In this document: piece after piece, positions 36,064 through 45,500 of the stretch
Layout: the number at the start of each line of letters is the position of its first letter
How positions within the stretch are numbered: the stretch's first letter is position 1
Program-made: the position numbers and the translations under genes
Assembly: GCF_000621785.1 (NCBI RefSeq)
Contig: NZ_JHXI01000016.1
Coordinates: forward strand, 37,173 to 101,172
DNA from: Ruminococcus flavefaciens ND2009
GTDB taxonomy: Bacteria > Bacillota > Clostridia > Oscillospirales > Ruminococcaceae
Direction: 5' to 3'
Length of the DNA stretch: 64,000 bases
Notes under the pieces: generated by a model
The model's input: the letters and a program-made list of their open reading frames with translations, nothing else
The model's database searches: none
Told to the model about the DNA's origin: nothing

Positions 36064-36190
36064 ATGCATGCAAGAGACTGAGCCTGTATTGTACGGGACT
36101 CATCCACCCTGGTTCCTCTTTGATTCTGTGCTCATTGTAATACTTTATGTATCGTTCTATTGCAGATTTCAGTTCTTCATAGCTATAATA
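36062..36190 (-). pseudogene. IS3-family transposase, C-terminal relic (IS150-like)
   Basis: On the minus strand the last ~42 codons of an IS3 orfB: YEELKSAIERYIKYYNEHRI, then KEEPGWMSPVQYRLSLLHA and TAA. The typical end sequence TGTGCCCCCAAAAAGTTAGA lies just outside (36004-36023). The catalytic part is gone. Confidence 0.85.
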
Positions 36191-36386
36191 TACTACGCCA
36201 TAATATATTTCTTGCTTAAGTTATGTATTATAAAATAAAACTGAGCCAGATAAAGGAGACTGTTCCTGATGAATTCTATCAATTTCTGATGAAACTTGAT
36301 AGTCCTAAAGAGATCGTTAAGGCTCTGAGACTGTATCTTGATACAGGAACGAAATTATTGAAATACCTGGCATATGCAGATTTTTA

Positions 36387-36760
36387 TGATAGACACCATA
36401 AAACAGCTGCGTGAGAAGTACGGCAGGCTCGACGGAACTGTCCTTTACAGTGACCGTGGCTGCCAGTATACAAGCTATGCCTTTCGCAGGGAGCTTGTAA
36501 CAAACGGATTTATCCAGAGCCTCAGCGGTACTGCTCACTGCTATGACAACGCCCGTATGGAGAGTTTTTTTGCCACACTTAAAAAAGAAAAGCTGTATCA
36601 GATGCCTACATACAGAATGAAACGTGAAGAGGTCAAAACTGTTATCTTCAGATACATCTTCGGCTACTACAATACGCAAAGGATCAACAGCTTTAATGCA
36701 GGCGATCTCCCACCTGTGGCACTAAGAACTTCAACTGGATTGGCTCATCACGCCGCCTGA
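36387..36760 (+). pseudogene. IS3-family transposase, 3' half relic
   Basis: About 124 codons of the integrase core of an IS3 orfB: LYSDRGCQYTSYAFRRELVT, GFIQSLSGTAHCYDNARMES and FFATLKKEKLY, i.e. the second Asp and the Glu of the DDE triad. The first Asp and N-terminal half are missing, and upstream sequence (36223-36386) is unrelated unassigned DNA with a small frame (DEFYQFLMKLDSPKEIVKAL). It differs from the relic at 36062-36190, so two IS elements decayed here. The presumed IS end is near 36815 (CTGACTGCACATTTCTTGA). Confidence 0.85.
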
Positions 36761-36823
36761 CTCCTGTCTATCCAAGATTTTGGGTATTCTCTGACTGCAC
36801 ATTTCTTGATAATTCCAATATTA

Positions 36824-37151
36824 TATCACATCTCACAGGCTGAAATCAACGTATTTGCGTGAAATGACATTTTTTGCGTGAAATGTAATTCTGCGGCAGG
36901 GGAGAGCGCACTGGCCTGGTGTGGGGCATGCAATAAATATAGCTCCTTGACAAGATAAAGAGGTGATGAAAGAAGAAAGTGCAGAGCTAAAAATGGCAAA
37001 AAATTCACCGCAGAGAAACAAACTCTGCGGAGCGATTTAATTGTTAAATAAAAAAAATAAGTGGTTGACAGTTTTTTGTCAAAAAAGCGAGCCCACAAAC
37101 GCCTATTTTAAGCCATTTGTGAGCCCTGATTTTGAGACGAGGGAAATTGAA
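36824..37151. repeat. Long direct repeat C, copy 1
   Basis: About 328 bp, near-identical to 46467-46794 in the same orientation. It contains the inverted pair CCGCAGAG..CTCTGCGG (37008-37033) and ends near GAAATTGAA. It starts just outside the IS3 relic end. Confidence 0.9.
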
Positions 37152-37181
37152 AAAGCAGAAGCACTTTCAGTGATTTTTGCT

Positions 37182-37390
37182 AAATTGCGAAAATGGCTGT
37201 ATTTCGCGGTATTTTACAATTTTGCTTTTAGCATCTTCAAGTGCTTTTTGGCAGCTTTTGGTACAAATAAGTGGTAAACAAGTGGTTGGAATGGCTCTAT
37301 TCTACGTCAAAAACTGAATATAGTTGCTCAAAATAAGTGGTCATATCCCGACGGAGCTTCATTTGTTTATTTTTCATTATAAGCGAACTC
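37182..37390. repeat. Dispersed repeat A, copy 2
   Basis: Near-identical to 29085-29282. It follows repeat C closely and leads straight into a toxin-gene relic at 37400. Confidence 0.8.
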
Positions 37391-37399
37391 AATACCATA

Positions 37400-37456
37400 A
37401 AATAGGCAAATAGTATCTCGGAGTCAAATCGTTTACAAGGAAGTTGTAATCGCTGT
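37400..37456 (-). pseudogene. Relic of a VWA-type trunk toxin gene
   Basis: The minus strand reads SDYNFLVNDLTPRYYLPIL, matching GDYNFLVNDFSPRYYLPIL of the protein encoded at 42531-46220 (DNA near 43418-43475). Only about 20 codons remain. Confidence 0.8.
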
Positions 37457-37531
37457 TTGAACTTATGCGAAAGTGGTAGGAATGGGTGACGCTTGCGGAA
37501 AACTACTATATATAGCCGATTGCAAAACGGC

Positions 37532-37575
37532 AAGGCTTCAAATCTAACACTAATAGTTCAGATTTGAAGCCTTTT
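37532..37575. terminator. Terminator after the RHS/lipoprotein pair
   Basis: AAGGCTTCAAATCT and AGATTTGAAGCCTT arms around a 14-nt loop, placed 7 nt after the lipoprotein stop (minus strand). Confidence 0.72.
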
Positions 37576-37581
37576 GCATAA

Positions 37582-38001
37582 TTAATCAGCGATCTTTTTG
37601 GCAATTCCAAGGTCAATTGAAAAAACGGAGTCCATACATTCTACTGTTGCTTGAAAAAGTTCCGTTCCCCATAAAGTGACAGTAATATCTCCAATGTAAT
37701 ACTTGAATATATTTTCATTTGTCTCTTTTACTATAAAAGGTTCCTTGCCGAAAATCTCGGTCATCTCATCAAGTGTAGTTCCCTTCCGGAGCATAGAGAG
37801 CTTTTTTACAAGAGTATTTGTATTCATCGGTTCAATCACACCATCAGATTCAAGGACGTTTTCATCTATTGCTTGTATTTTAGCATCCTCTGTAGAATTA
37901 ATACCCGTTGACATAATTTCACCTTCTGAATTTTTTTCTCCGCATCCACACATTGAGAAAATGAATGTACAAAGAATAATTAATGATATACACTTTTTCA
38001 A
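37582..38001 (-). CDS. Small lipoprotein, candidate immunity protein for the RHS protein
   Basis: About 139 residues with a lipoprotein signal (FIFSMCGCGEKNSE). The conserved-looking part VKKLSMLRKGTTLDEMTEIF followed by GKEPFIVKE resembles the small BamE/SmpA-like fold often used by secreted inhibitors; the rest is beta-rich (NIFKYYIGDITVTLWGTELF). A TTG start at 38001 is preferred since AAGGTG lies before it; a GTG at 38010 overlaps that site. The gene follows the RHS-repeat protein by about 20 nt on the same strand and a terminator closes the unit, the usual order of toxin then immunity. An outward-facing lipoprotein would suit immunity against a toxin acting at the cell surface. Function is inferred from position only. 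Confidence 0.65.
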   Translation of the reverse strand: MKKCISLIILCTFIFSMCGCGEKNSEGEIMSTGINSTEDAKIQAIDENVLESDGVIEPMNTNTLVKKLSMLRKGTTLDEMTEIFGKEPFIVKETNENIFKYYIGDITVTLWGTELFQATVECMDSVFSIDLGIAKKIAD

Positions 38002-38021
38002 AAAAATCACCTTGTTCCTTA

Positions 38022-41000
38022 TTACCAGATAGAATTTCTATATATTCTGAATGAAGTGACATAATTATTATAGATACCTCTGTTTGCCGTGCTTGGATTG
38101 TAGATCTTATTACCGGAATTATCATAGTCTCTTACAGTATCATAACCAGGTTTATGTGACCATCTTCCGTTAGAATCTTTTCTGTACCAGTGATAATCAA
38201 TAAAATAACCATAAGAATTATATCCGGTAGCAAGAGCAATGTCATAACCTGAACCATATACAGGACCGGCATACCACCAGTTCCAAGCACTGAGATATTT
38301 ACCTGACTGATAATTAAGCTGCTGACTCATTTTGTTCAGATCAGCATACAGGGCATTAATAATGCTATCTTCCCATGTGCTTTCAGGACGTAAATCATAA
38401 GTGGTACCTGAAATCTGACCTGGCTGTAATTTGTTATTAAATCCATTAGCATACATATTTAGAGCGTAAGCATAGCAATTAGCCTTATAGAGTCTATTAT
38501 TGTTCCATGTAGAAGGAGTGTAGGAAACGCTCTTCTCAAACGAACCTGAAACCTTATAGCTGCTATTGTATTTAAAGACATTTCCGTTCTGATCTTCAAA
38601 CATTACAGGATTATTGTTGCAGTAAGTAAAGAGGTTATAGCTTATAGCAGAACCATTAATACCTAAATAATCAACTGAATCTGCATTTACAAAACGACGT
38701 ACAACAGGATCATAGTATCTTGCGTTAAGATAGTAAAAACCTGTTTCCTCATCATAGAAATAACTTCTGTATCGGAAGGGATTAAGATTTGCAATATTTT
38801 CGTCGCCGCTTACTGATACTATATTTCCGAAAGCATCATAGCCGTATGTGCAGATAAGCTCGCCTGTGCTGTTAAAAATACGCTCAACATCATTCTGACT
38901 GTTCTTTTCAAAATAATATGCCTCGCCGTCGATCTCCATACCGATAACTGAAGCATTTTCATCATACATGAACCAAACGGTCTCATCATTTGTCTTTGAA
39001 TTGATCAGCTTGCCATCTTCATAGTTGAAGAATGTCTCAACACCGTTAACATTCTTTGATGAACGAATGCCATCGAAATCGTAGGTATAGCTGATAACAT
39101 CGTCACCCTTTGTTACAGTTGCGATTTTCTTCTGTGCCCACCACTCAAATGTCATGCCATCACGATATTCGATAGGATTTCCGGCGCCGTCATAGGTTAT
39201 TACCTGACCGTTGAACTCTGTAAGCAGATCATTCCATGATCTATCACCATATCCGAAAGAAGTCTGGCTTACAGCATCACCAAGGGCGCTCTCTGTAAAG
39301 TCATATTCAGTTACAGAAATAATGTTTCCGAAATTGTCATAGTCATAGATATAAGTTATACCTGCAGTAGCATTGTTTTCGCGTATAAGCTGATTGAAGT
39401 CATCATACTCATAAGAGCTTCTTACTTCTGCATTCTCTTCTACTAAAGCAAGGTTGGCATTCATATCATAACTATAATCAAGGACCTTGCCGTCCTGATA
39501 AGAAATGTCTCTTGTGCCGTACTCGTTGATATTCCAGTTTGCGGAAAGGATATTTTCATCGTTAACAAGGATATTCTTTATTAGATTCTCATTTCCGGTC
39601 TTCTCAGTAACATAATTGCTATTACCAGTGATAAGAGAAATATCTACGCTGTAATTGCTACCGAATAAATCACCGTTCAGATTAGCTGACTGATTCTTTA
39701 CTGTATCTCCATCGGAATACGTTGTCTCATATGTGTTTTCACTATTGTTGTACTCATAGCCGAAGCCATTGCTTGAGAAGAACGATTTGAGAATAACTTC
39801 ATTGTCTACTGTCTCATAGTTATAGCGGATAGTGACATTATTTACGAGATCCTCATAAGAATCAACTGAACCATTAGCGCTGTAATTTACAGCAAATGCC
39901 TCTTCGCCGTCAACTGTGATTCCTACAAGGTTATTGTTCTCATCGTAGCTGTACTCGGTTTCAACATCACCTGCGCTATCTGCAGCAACGATATTGTTGT
40001 CAAAATCAGTATGGAAAAGAACGTTTCCGTTAATAGAGACATCTGTTAAATCCGAATTATTGTTATAAGTATACTCATACTTATTTCCGTTATGTGTAAC
40101 AGAACTGAGGAGATCACCGTCATATGTATATGTATTGACAACAGTGGTGTCATTGGTATCCGTAACCATTGCAGTGCAGTGCTTTTCGCTGTCAAAAATC
40201 CCAATCACCTGTTTGTCACCGACAGACATCTTCTTTACAGAATCTGTAAGCCAGTTATAGACTGTTTCGCACTTTTCGCCGTTCTCATTGATATAATGCT
40301 TTACATAGTCAAATTCGCCAATAACAACAGGAATTTCTTCATTTACAGACGTTGCAGCAGCGTCATCAGCCTCAAGAGGGGAAGCGTCGTTTTTATCAGG
40401 AATTCCGTCAAAATCGCTGTCCTTGATGAAAGGATTTGAACCGATAGCCATTTCCTCAGCATTTGTCAGTCCATCGTTGTCGAAATCAGAATCTGAATCA
40501 AATTTAAGAGGATCTGTACCAAGAGTTATGATCTCATAATCATCATTAAAGCCGTCCTTGTCAGTATCCTTCGCCTCGATATCTGTCCCTAAAAGCACTT
40601 CATAACCATCAGGGATACCATCCTCGTCAGTATCCAGAACTACCTCTGTGACTTCGTTTTCATTTTTACTGAAGGAATGGATAGGACTCTTAATCTCGTT
40701 GCCAAACTTATCTGTTATAACGATCATGAAATCGGCAGTATTGTTAAAAAGGTCTACATCAAAACGAACAAGGTTCTCTGTTGTTTCGGTAACCTTGACA
40801 AACTCACCGTTGTCATATCTTGCGTAACCTGCCTTAAGACGGGTATCATCAAGATTTGTAGCAAGTGTTATCTTATTATTTTCGCTATTGTAGTAAGCAA
40901 CTGCATTAAGCATTTCATCATTTCTTAAGAATTCAAGCTGCTCAAAAAGGTCTTCAACTTCTCTTGTGGAGTTGACAACAGCCTTATCTGAAGAAACAAC

Positions 41001-41561
41001 GATCTTTTTTGCAATGATTTTACCGTTTACAGTTGTATTATGGCTGTTGATATAAACAGTACCGTTTGGTGCATAAATAATTCCGTTGAAGATTACATCA
41101 GCAGCATTAATAAGAACATTTCCGTTTTTGGAATAGATAACAGTATTTTGTTGGCTTCTGATAGTGCCAGAATTGAACTGAATGTTCTTTTCCGCAACTA
41201 TCATATCGCTTGCAATAATCTCATTTGATCCAATGCAATAATTTGTTGAGCTGTAAACTCCGTTAACTTCAACGGTGCCTCCACCGAGATTTTTTTGAAC
41301 CGCAACTTCAGTAGCATCGGGAATTGATGCCATTATTCCGTTGCTGAGATCTGATATTTCTGTTGTTTCTACAGATTTGCCATTGACACTGGCGTTTTTT
41401 ACGTTTAATTTGATCTCGTTTGCTTGAAGCACGCATTCACTAGAAGCAGCATTGACAATAGGGGTGCATAAACTGCAGTAAGGAGCCGCCACAGATGAAA
41501 GTAAGGCAGCAGCCACTGAAGCAATCATTAGATTTTTTGTTTTTTTCTTCATTTTTTTCAA
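38022..41561 (-). CDS. Secreted RHS-repeat protein with YAPNG/TSP3 trunk and variable toxin-like C-terminus
   Basis: A 1179-residue protein with a signal peptide (1-39). Residues 60-215 are short beta-solenoid repeats (NGNVLINAADVIFNGIIYAP, then NGTVYINSHNTTVNGKIIA). About 305-395 are thrombospondin-type-3 calcium repeats (DTDEDGIPDGYEVLLGTD; DTDKDGFNDDYEI). About 420-960 are YD/RHS repeats (YDYDNFGNIISVTEYD), closed by the RHS core hallmark FYDEETGFYYLNARYYDPVV with FVNADS. The last 186 residues (994-1179) differ in style and hold a possible cysteine-peptidase-like set: Cys1029 in KANCYAYALN, His1124 in DYHWYRKDSNGRW and His1136 in WSHKPG. This is the plan of RHS/WapA polymorphic toxins, which cleave off a C-terminal toxin. 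The activity of this end is not proven. Confidence 0.85.
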   Translation of the reverse strand: MKKMKKKTKNLMIASVAAALLSSVAAPYCSLCTPIVNAASSECVLQANEIKLNVKNASVNGKSVETTEISDLSNGIMASIPDATEVAVQKNLGGGTVEVNGVYSSTNYCIGSNEIIASDMIVAEKNIQFNSGTIRSQQNTVIYSKNGNVLINAADVIFNGIIYAPNGTVYINSHNTTVNGKIIAKKIVVSSDKAVVNSTREVEDLFEQLEFLRNDEMLNAVAYYNSENNKITLATNLDDTRLKAGYARYDNGEFVKVTETTENLVRFDVDLFNNTADFMIVITDKFGNEIKSPIHSFSKNENEVTEVVLDTDEDGIPDGYEVLLGTDIEAKDTDKDGFNDDYEIITLGTDPLKFDSDSDFDNDGLTNAEEMAIGSNPFIKDSDFDGIPDKNDASPLEADDAAATSVNEEIPVVIGEFDYVKHYINENGEKCETVYNWLTDSVKKMSVGDKQVIGIFDSEKHCTAMVTDTNDTTVVNTYTYDGDLLSSVTHNGNKYEYTYNNNSDLTDVSINGNVLFHTDFDNNIVAADSAGDVETEYSYDENNNLVGITVDGEEAFAVNYSANGSVDSYEDLVNNVTIRYNYETVDNEVILKSFFSSNGFGYEYNNSENTYETTYSDGDTVKNQSANLNGDLFGSNYSVDISLITGNSNYVTEKTGNENLIKNILVNDENILSANWNINEYGTRDISYQDGKVLDYSYDMNANLALVEENAEVRSSYEYDDFNQLIRENNATAGITYIYDYDNFGNIISVTEYDFTESALGDAVSQTSFGYGDRSWNDLLTEFNGQVITYDGAGNPIEYRDGMTFEWWAQKKIATVTKGDDVISYTYDFDGIRSSKNVNGVETFFNYEDGKLINSKTNDETVWFMYDENASVIGMEIDGEAYYFEKNSQNDVERIFNSTGELICTYGYDAFGNIVSVSGDENIANLNPFRYRSYFYDEETGFYYLNARYYDPVVRRFVNADSVDYLGINGSAISYNLFTYCNNNPVMFEDQNGNVFKYNSSYKVSGSFEKSVSYTPSTWNNNRLYKANCYAYALNMYANGFNNKLQPGQISGTTYDLRPESTWEDSIINALYADLNKMSQQLNYQSGKYLSAWNWWYAGPVYGSGYDIALATGYNSYGYFIDYHWYRKDSNGRWSHKPGYDTVRDYDNSGNKIYNPSTANRGIYNNYVTSFRIYRNSIW

Positions 41562-41794
41562 TCCTTTTAGAGTTGTTTTGTTTGTGAAATTAATTGAACC
41601 ATTGTAGTTAATATATTATAAATCACATATATGCCGGCGAATGTGTTTTATAGCTTGTAAATTGTTATTTTGGGTTTTATAAAACAAGGATTGGTTACAT
41701 GGAATATAATACCATAGAAAAGGAACAATGTCAAGAGGAGAACATGAAAACTTTCTGAAGAAATCTGAAGCACTTTTGTAATGTGTGTTATTTC

Positions 41795-41891
41795 AATTAA
41801 TTGCCTGTATTACGTTATTTCGGAGCAGTTCATTTAAATCCGGTTTTGCTGATTTTGGGAGCTTTTTTTGTCACACTAAGTAACAAATAAG
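41795..41891. repeat. Dispersed repeat B, copy 1 (partial)
   Basis: Related to 46793-46928 and 63081-63213: TTGCCTGTATTACGTTATTT near the left and CACACTAAGTAACAAATAAG at the end. Confidence 0.75.
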
Positions 41892-41896
41892 AAACC

Positions 41897-42012
41897 AAAA
41901 TTCTGGAATTTTCAAGAAATGTGCAGTCAGAGAATAATCAAAATCTGTAATAGACAGGTATTAGTAGACATGGTGAGACAGCCCGGTTGAAGATCTTAGT
42001 GACACAGGTGGT
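41897..42012 (-). pseudogene. IS3 relic, 3' end in inverted orientation
   Basis: Reverse complement of 36720-36815 with scattered changes. The minus strand encodes PPVSLRSSTGLSHHVY, corresponding to PPVALRTSTGLAHHAA of the relic at 36387-36760, and includes the same IS end (GTGCAGTCAGAGAAT). It lies on the far side of the RHS toxin gene. Confidence 0.82.
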
Positions 42013-42022
42013 AGACCACCTG

Positions 42023-42155
42023 TCATGTGATAATGAGTTTCCCAAATTGTGCATAAAATCCATGAAGATTTGTCTTTTTTATTGTTTCGATCATTTTCTC
42101 CAGAGTTTCGGGAGCACGATTAAGCTTTAGCCTGAAATACTGCAGTTCTTCGCCG
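42023..42155 (-). pseudogene. Second relic of the VWA-type trunk toxin
   Basis: The minus strand encodes GEELQYFRLKLNRAPETLEK and, after it, MIETIKKTNLHGFYAQFGKL. This corresponds to DEELHYFRLKLNRAPKTLED in the protein of 42531-46220. It has diverged after the shared part and ends at TGA 42025-42023. It sits directly behind the intact toxin/immunity pair, as toxin-cassette remnants do. Confidence 0.82.
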
Positions 42156-42159
42156 ATAA

Positions 42160-42531
42160 TTAATACTGATATATCCAAGCTGCAAAAAATGTATTTGAAA
42201 AGATTAATAATACAATGGATAAAAAGAACATATCATATATTACCGAAATAAGACGAGCTTTACTACTACTTTTGGTTTTGAAATAAACAATAATATCAAA
42301 CACCGCAATAATAATAACTACAATTAAAGAGACAAATGCAAAAGCATGATTATATAAATATCTTGCGCTTCTAAATTCATAATCCAAAGAAAAATTGAAT
42401 TTATTGTAGATGTTTATAAACAAAGCCATATCATATCTTTCATACATACAAATTAAGAAAGCTGGAAAAGTACAAATAATAATCAGAAAAGTTATAACTA
42501 ATAACATAACTTTACAAATATTCTTTTTCAT
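42160..42531 (-). CDS. Small membrane protein, candidate immunity protein
   Basis: A 123-residue protein with three clear hydrophobic helices: ICKVMLLVITFLIIICTFPA, AFVSLIVVIIIAVFDIIVYF and MFFLSIVLLIFSNTFFAAWI. No family is recognised. Its ATG overlaps the stop of the upstream toxin-like gene in a TAATG junction (position 42531), so translation is coupled and the two products are made in fixed proportion. This is the commonest layout for membrane immunity proteins of polymorphic toxins. The immunity role is inferred from this coupling, from small size and from membrane location. Confidence 0.65.
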   Translation of the reverse strand: MKKNICKVMLLVITFLIIICTFPAFLICMYERYDMALFINIYNKFNFSLDYEFRSARYLYNHAFAFVSLIVVIIIAVFDIIVYFKTKSSSKARLISVIYDMFFLSIVLLIFSNTFFAAWIYQY

Positions 42532-45500
42532 TACTGCTCATCTCTTTCTAAAGATTTTATATAATTGTCTAACATTTTATATTTTGCTATCGCATCGCTA
42601 TTGTTTGTGTGCCTATTCCAGTTTTCTTCTTCTGATCCTTTAATATACTTACAATATGATGTATTACCATATTTAATATATGTATTCACATCATATTTAG
42701 TATGCTTCTGAAATATATCCTTCATCTCAGTACCATAATAATTATATGTACCCATGTTTTCGGGACTTTCTTTTTCATCAATCAATTTACATTTATCAGC
42801 AATCACTTCATTTGTAGTTGATATAATATTAAAATCTTTCAAATTATAGATAGCTTCATACATATTGTTTGTGTTTTGGGTAGACGATACAAATTTGACA
42901 TTGTACTCTCCATCACTTCCATACATATGATAGCGAGCTTTTCTTTCGCTGCAAAGAATCCATGAAGAACTGTCATTCTCAATGATTTCTAACATATCTT
43001 CTAAAGTCTTGGGAGCACGATTAAGTTTTAGTCTGAAATAGTGCAGTTCTTCGTCAACTGTGCCGTATTCCTGCACACATTCATTGAAAAACTTGCAGAA
43101 CCTGAGCCAGTTTTCATCAGATACGGTATATAAGCATTTTTCATAACGATTTACGTCCTTCATCATAATATCTAATTCAGCTTTTGCGATAACATCCTTT
43201 TCCCTTTGAATGTTAATATATAACGGCAGCAAGCCGCCTAAATCAGCATACCATGTTCGGTTATATGTCCCGCCGAAGCTTTTTGCAGCCTTTTGCCTAA
43301 CTTCTTCAAAGTATTCGTCTGTACCAAATGGCGGCGTATTCACCACTAACCGATCAGGATCAACATCATCATTCAGCCCGTCATCATCCGTATCCTCATC
43401 GGTAGGATCGGAGAGGATAGGCAAATAGTATCTCGGAGAAAAATCGTTTACAAGGAAGTTATAATCGCCGTTCTGATTGAATTTTGTAAGGTGTCCCACT
43501 AAATCAGCCATGCAGAAAACAGGAAGCTCTATATTATTATCAGAATTCACTTTTATTTTTGCTTCATCGATCTCCTGCCAGTCTGTAAGAGAATCTGTAT
43601 CGGAGTTTGTTGTTCCATTGGGAATAAGCTCACCTGTAAGCGATATTTTCTTCCATTTTGTCGGAACGATAATATCATATACAGGGCGTGGCGCTGACAG
43701 ATGTCCTTCAATATGCTGCCTTATAGTTTCATAATTGTCATCAGCAAGTATCAGATCCAGACCATCTCTGGCTGTAATTGTTTTGTGCATTAAATCTGTA
43801 TATGTAAAGTAATCTTCTACCGGAGTGATCTGAGAATAATTAATTTGATGGCTATATGCGTATTGAATTGCGGCTTTATCTTCATCCAAATTTCCACCTG
43901 TGCCGCTGTTTATCAAGTGAAAGATAAATTTATCAGAATCTTCTCGTAATGATAAAGAATGTCTTATATAATAAGATACTGCATTTCTGTTTCCGCCTTG
44001 TCCGGGAGTTATATAATTCAAATTGTTTAAAGTATTATTTAAGGTCATATAGTCCGAACTGAATGCGGTTCCTTTATTTGTTAAGAGAGGCGCTGCGTGT
44101 GTAGAATAGTATGGTATGATATATACTCTGACGTTGCTGTTTTTTGAAAAAGCATATAACGATAATTGGGCTATCAGATTTTTCTCTGATTCAAAATAAG
44201 GTTCACAGTAATCCGTGCTGTCTTCATTCTGAATAAAGAATACTAAATCAATAGGCGCATTTACATATTCCGGTTCCCATTTAGATGTTGGAACTGAAGG
44301 TGCCTTGGGAGCAGCTTTGGGTGCCGCCTTAGGTGCAGGAACATTATTCTCGGCAGGCATTTCCACATCAAGGTTATCGAGCCATATCTCCATATCCATG
44401 AGGCAGTATGTGCCTGTTCCATTTACTGCTGCACAGAGCTTGCTGTTCTCAACATCGAATTCGGTCTCGACGGGAAGAAGCATTCTCTCATCCTCATCAA
44501 ATCTGAACACGTTGAGACGCTTTATGCCTTGAAACTCCTCAAGGCTTGAGAATTTATTCAGGGTGTTTTCGGTATAGCCTTCTTTTATGTCATATTTTAA
44601 CACTATTTCCTCAGGATTGCAAGTATCTGTTATCTCCACATCGAAACTTGCTCCTATCATAGCGTCATTCTCTATAGCAGCGGAATAGCCGCTTTCGTCA
44701 ACAGTGAGTTCCTTTTCTGCGTCTCCGTTGGTCTTTATGTCGATTGAGAGTTCATAAGGACTTTCAGCTGTATTGACAGTTGAAAGGATACTGCTATCGG
44801 CAGCTATGGTCTGAGGGATAATGTATTCTCCGTCGGGCACACCGTTTGTTGCAGGATCATTGGGGTCAAGTCCCAGCTTTACCTCTGAACCGTCATCAAC
44901 ACCGTCCTCGTCACTATCAGCTACAAGCGGATCTGTTCCGTATACATAGATCTCGTCATAGTCGCTGAGACCGTCCTGATCTGTATCGGTAGTCCACGGA
45001 TAGGTTTCCCTTGTGAACTCGTCTATATTGCTGAGGCCGTCCTCGTCGGTATCAATGTCAGCGTCGGAAACTCCCTCTGTTACTGAATCATAAACAAGAG
45101 GATCAGTCTGAGTGTAGACATATTCCTGATAATCTGTCAGTCCGTCATCGTCTGTATCCTGGTCGTAGGGATCGGTGCCTATCTTCAGTTCATATATGTC
45201 GGGAAGTCCGTCTTCATCACTGTCAAGAACTTCAATATCATAGCCGTTTTCAGTGCTTATGACTACAAATGGAACAGACTCTCCGACCTTGCCGCTGTTT
45301 GCAGTTTCAATGACTTTTATGTACTTCTTTTCAAAGGGCTCAGTGAATGAAAACTCAAAGGAGTCAGTGTTATTTACAGTTCCTATTGAAGTGTAGTTCT
45401 CGCCGTCGTCTGACGCCTGTATATCAAAGCTTCCGTCGGGTACTGTTGTGTTCCAGTATACACTGAAAGCTTCTGTTTCTGCGTCGTACTCACCGTAAGC

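Noticed and set aside
36223..36414. Small plus-strand frame between the two IS3 relics
   Set aside because: Protein-like words (DEFYQFLMKLDSPKEIVKAL) but no ribosome site, no recognisable family, and its end runs into the IS3 relic; listed only in passing.
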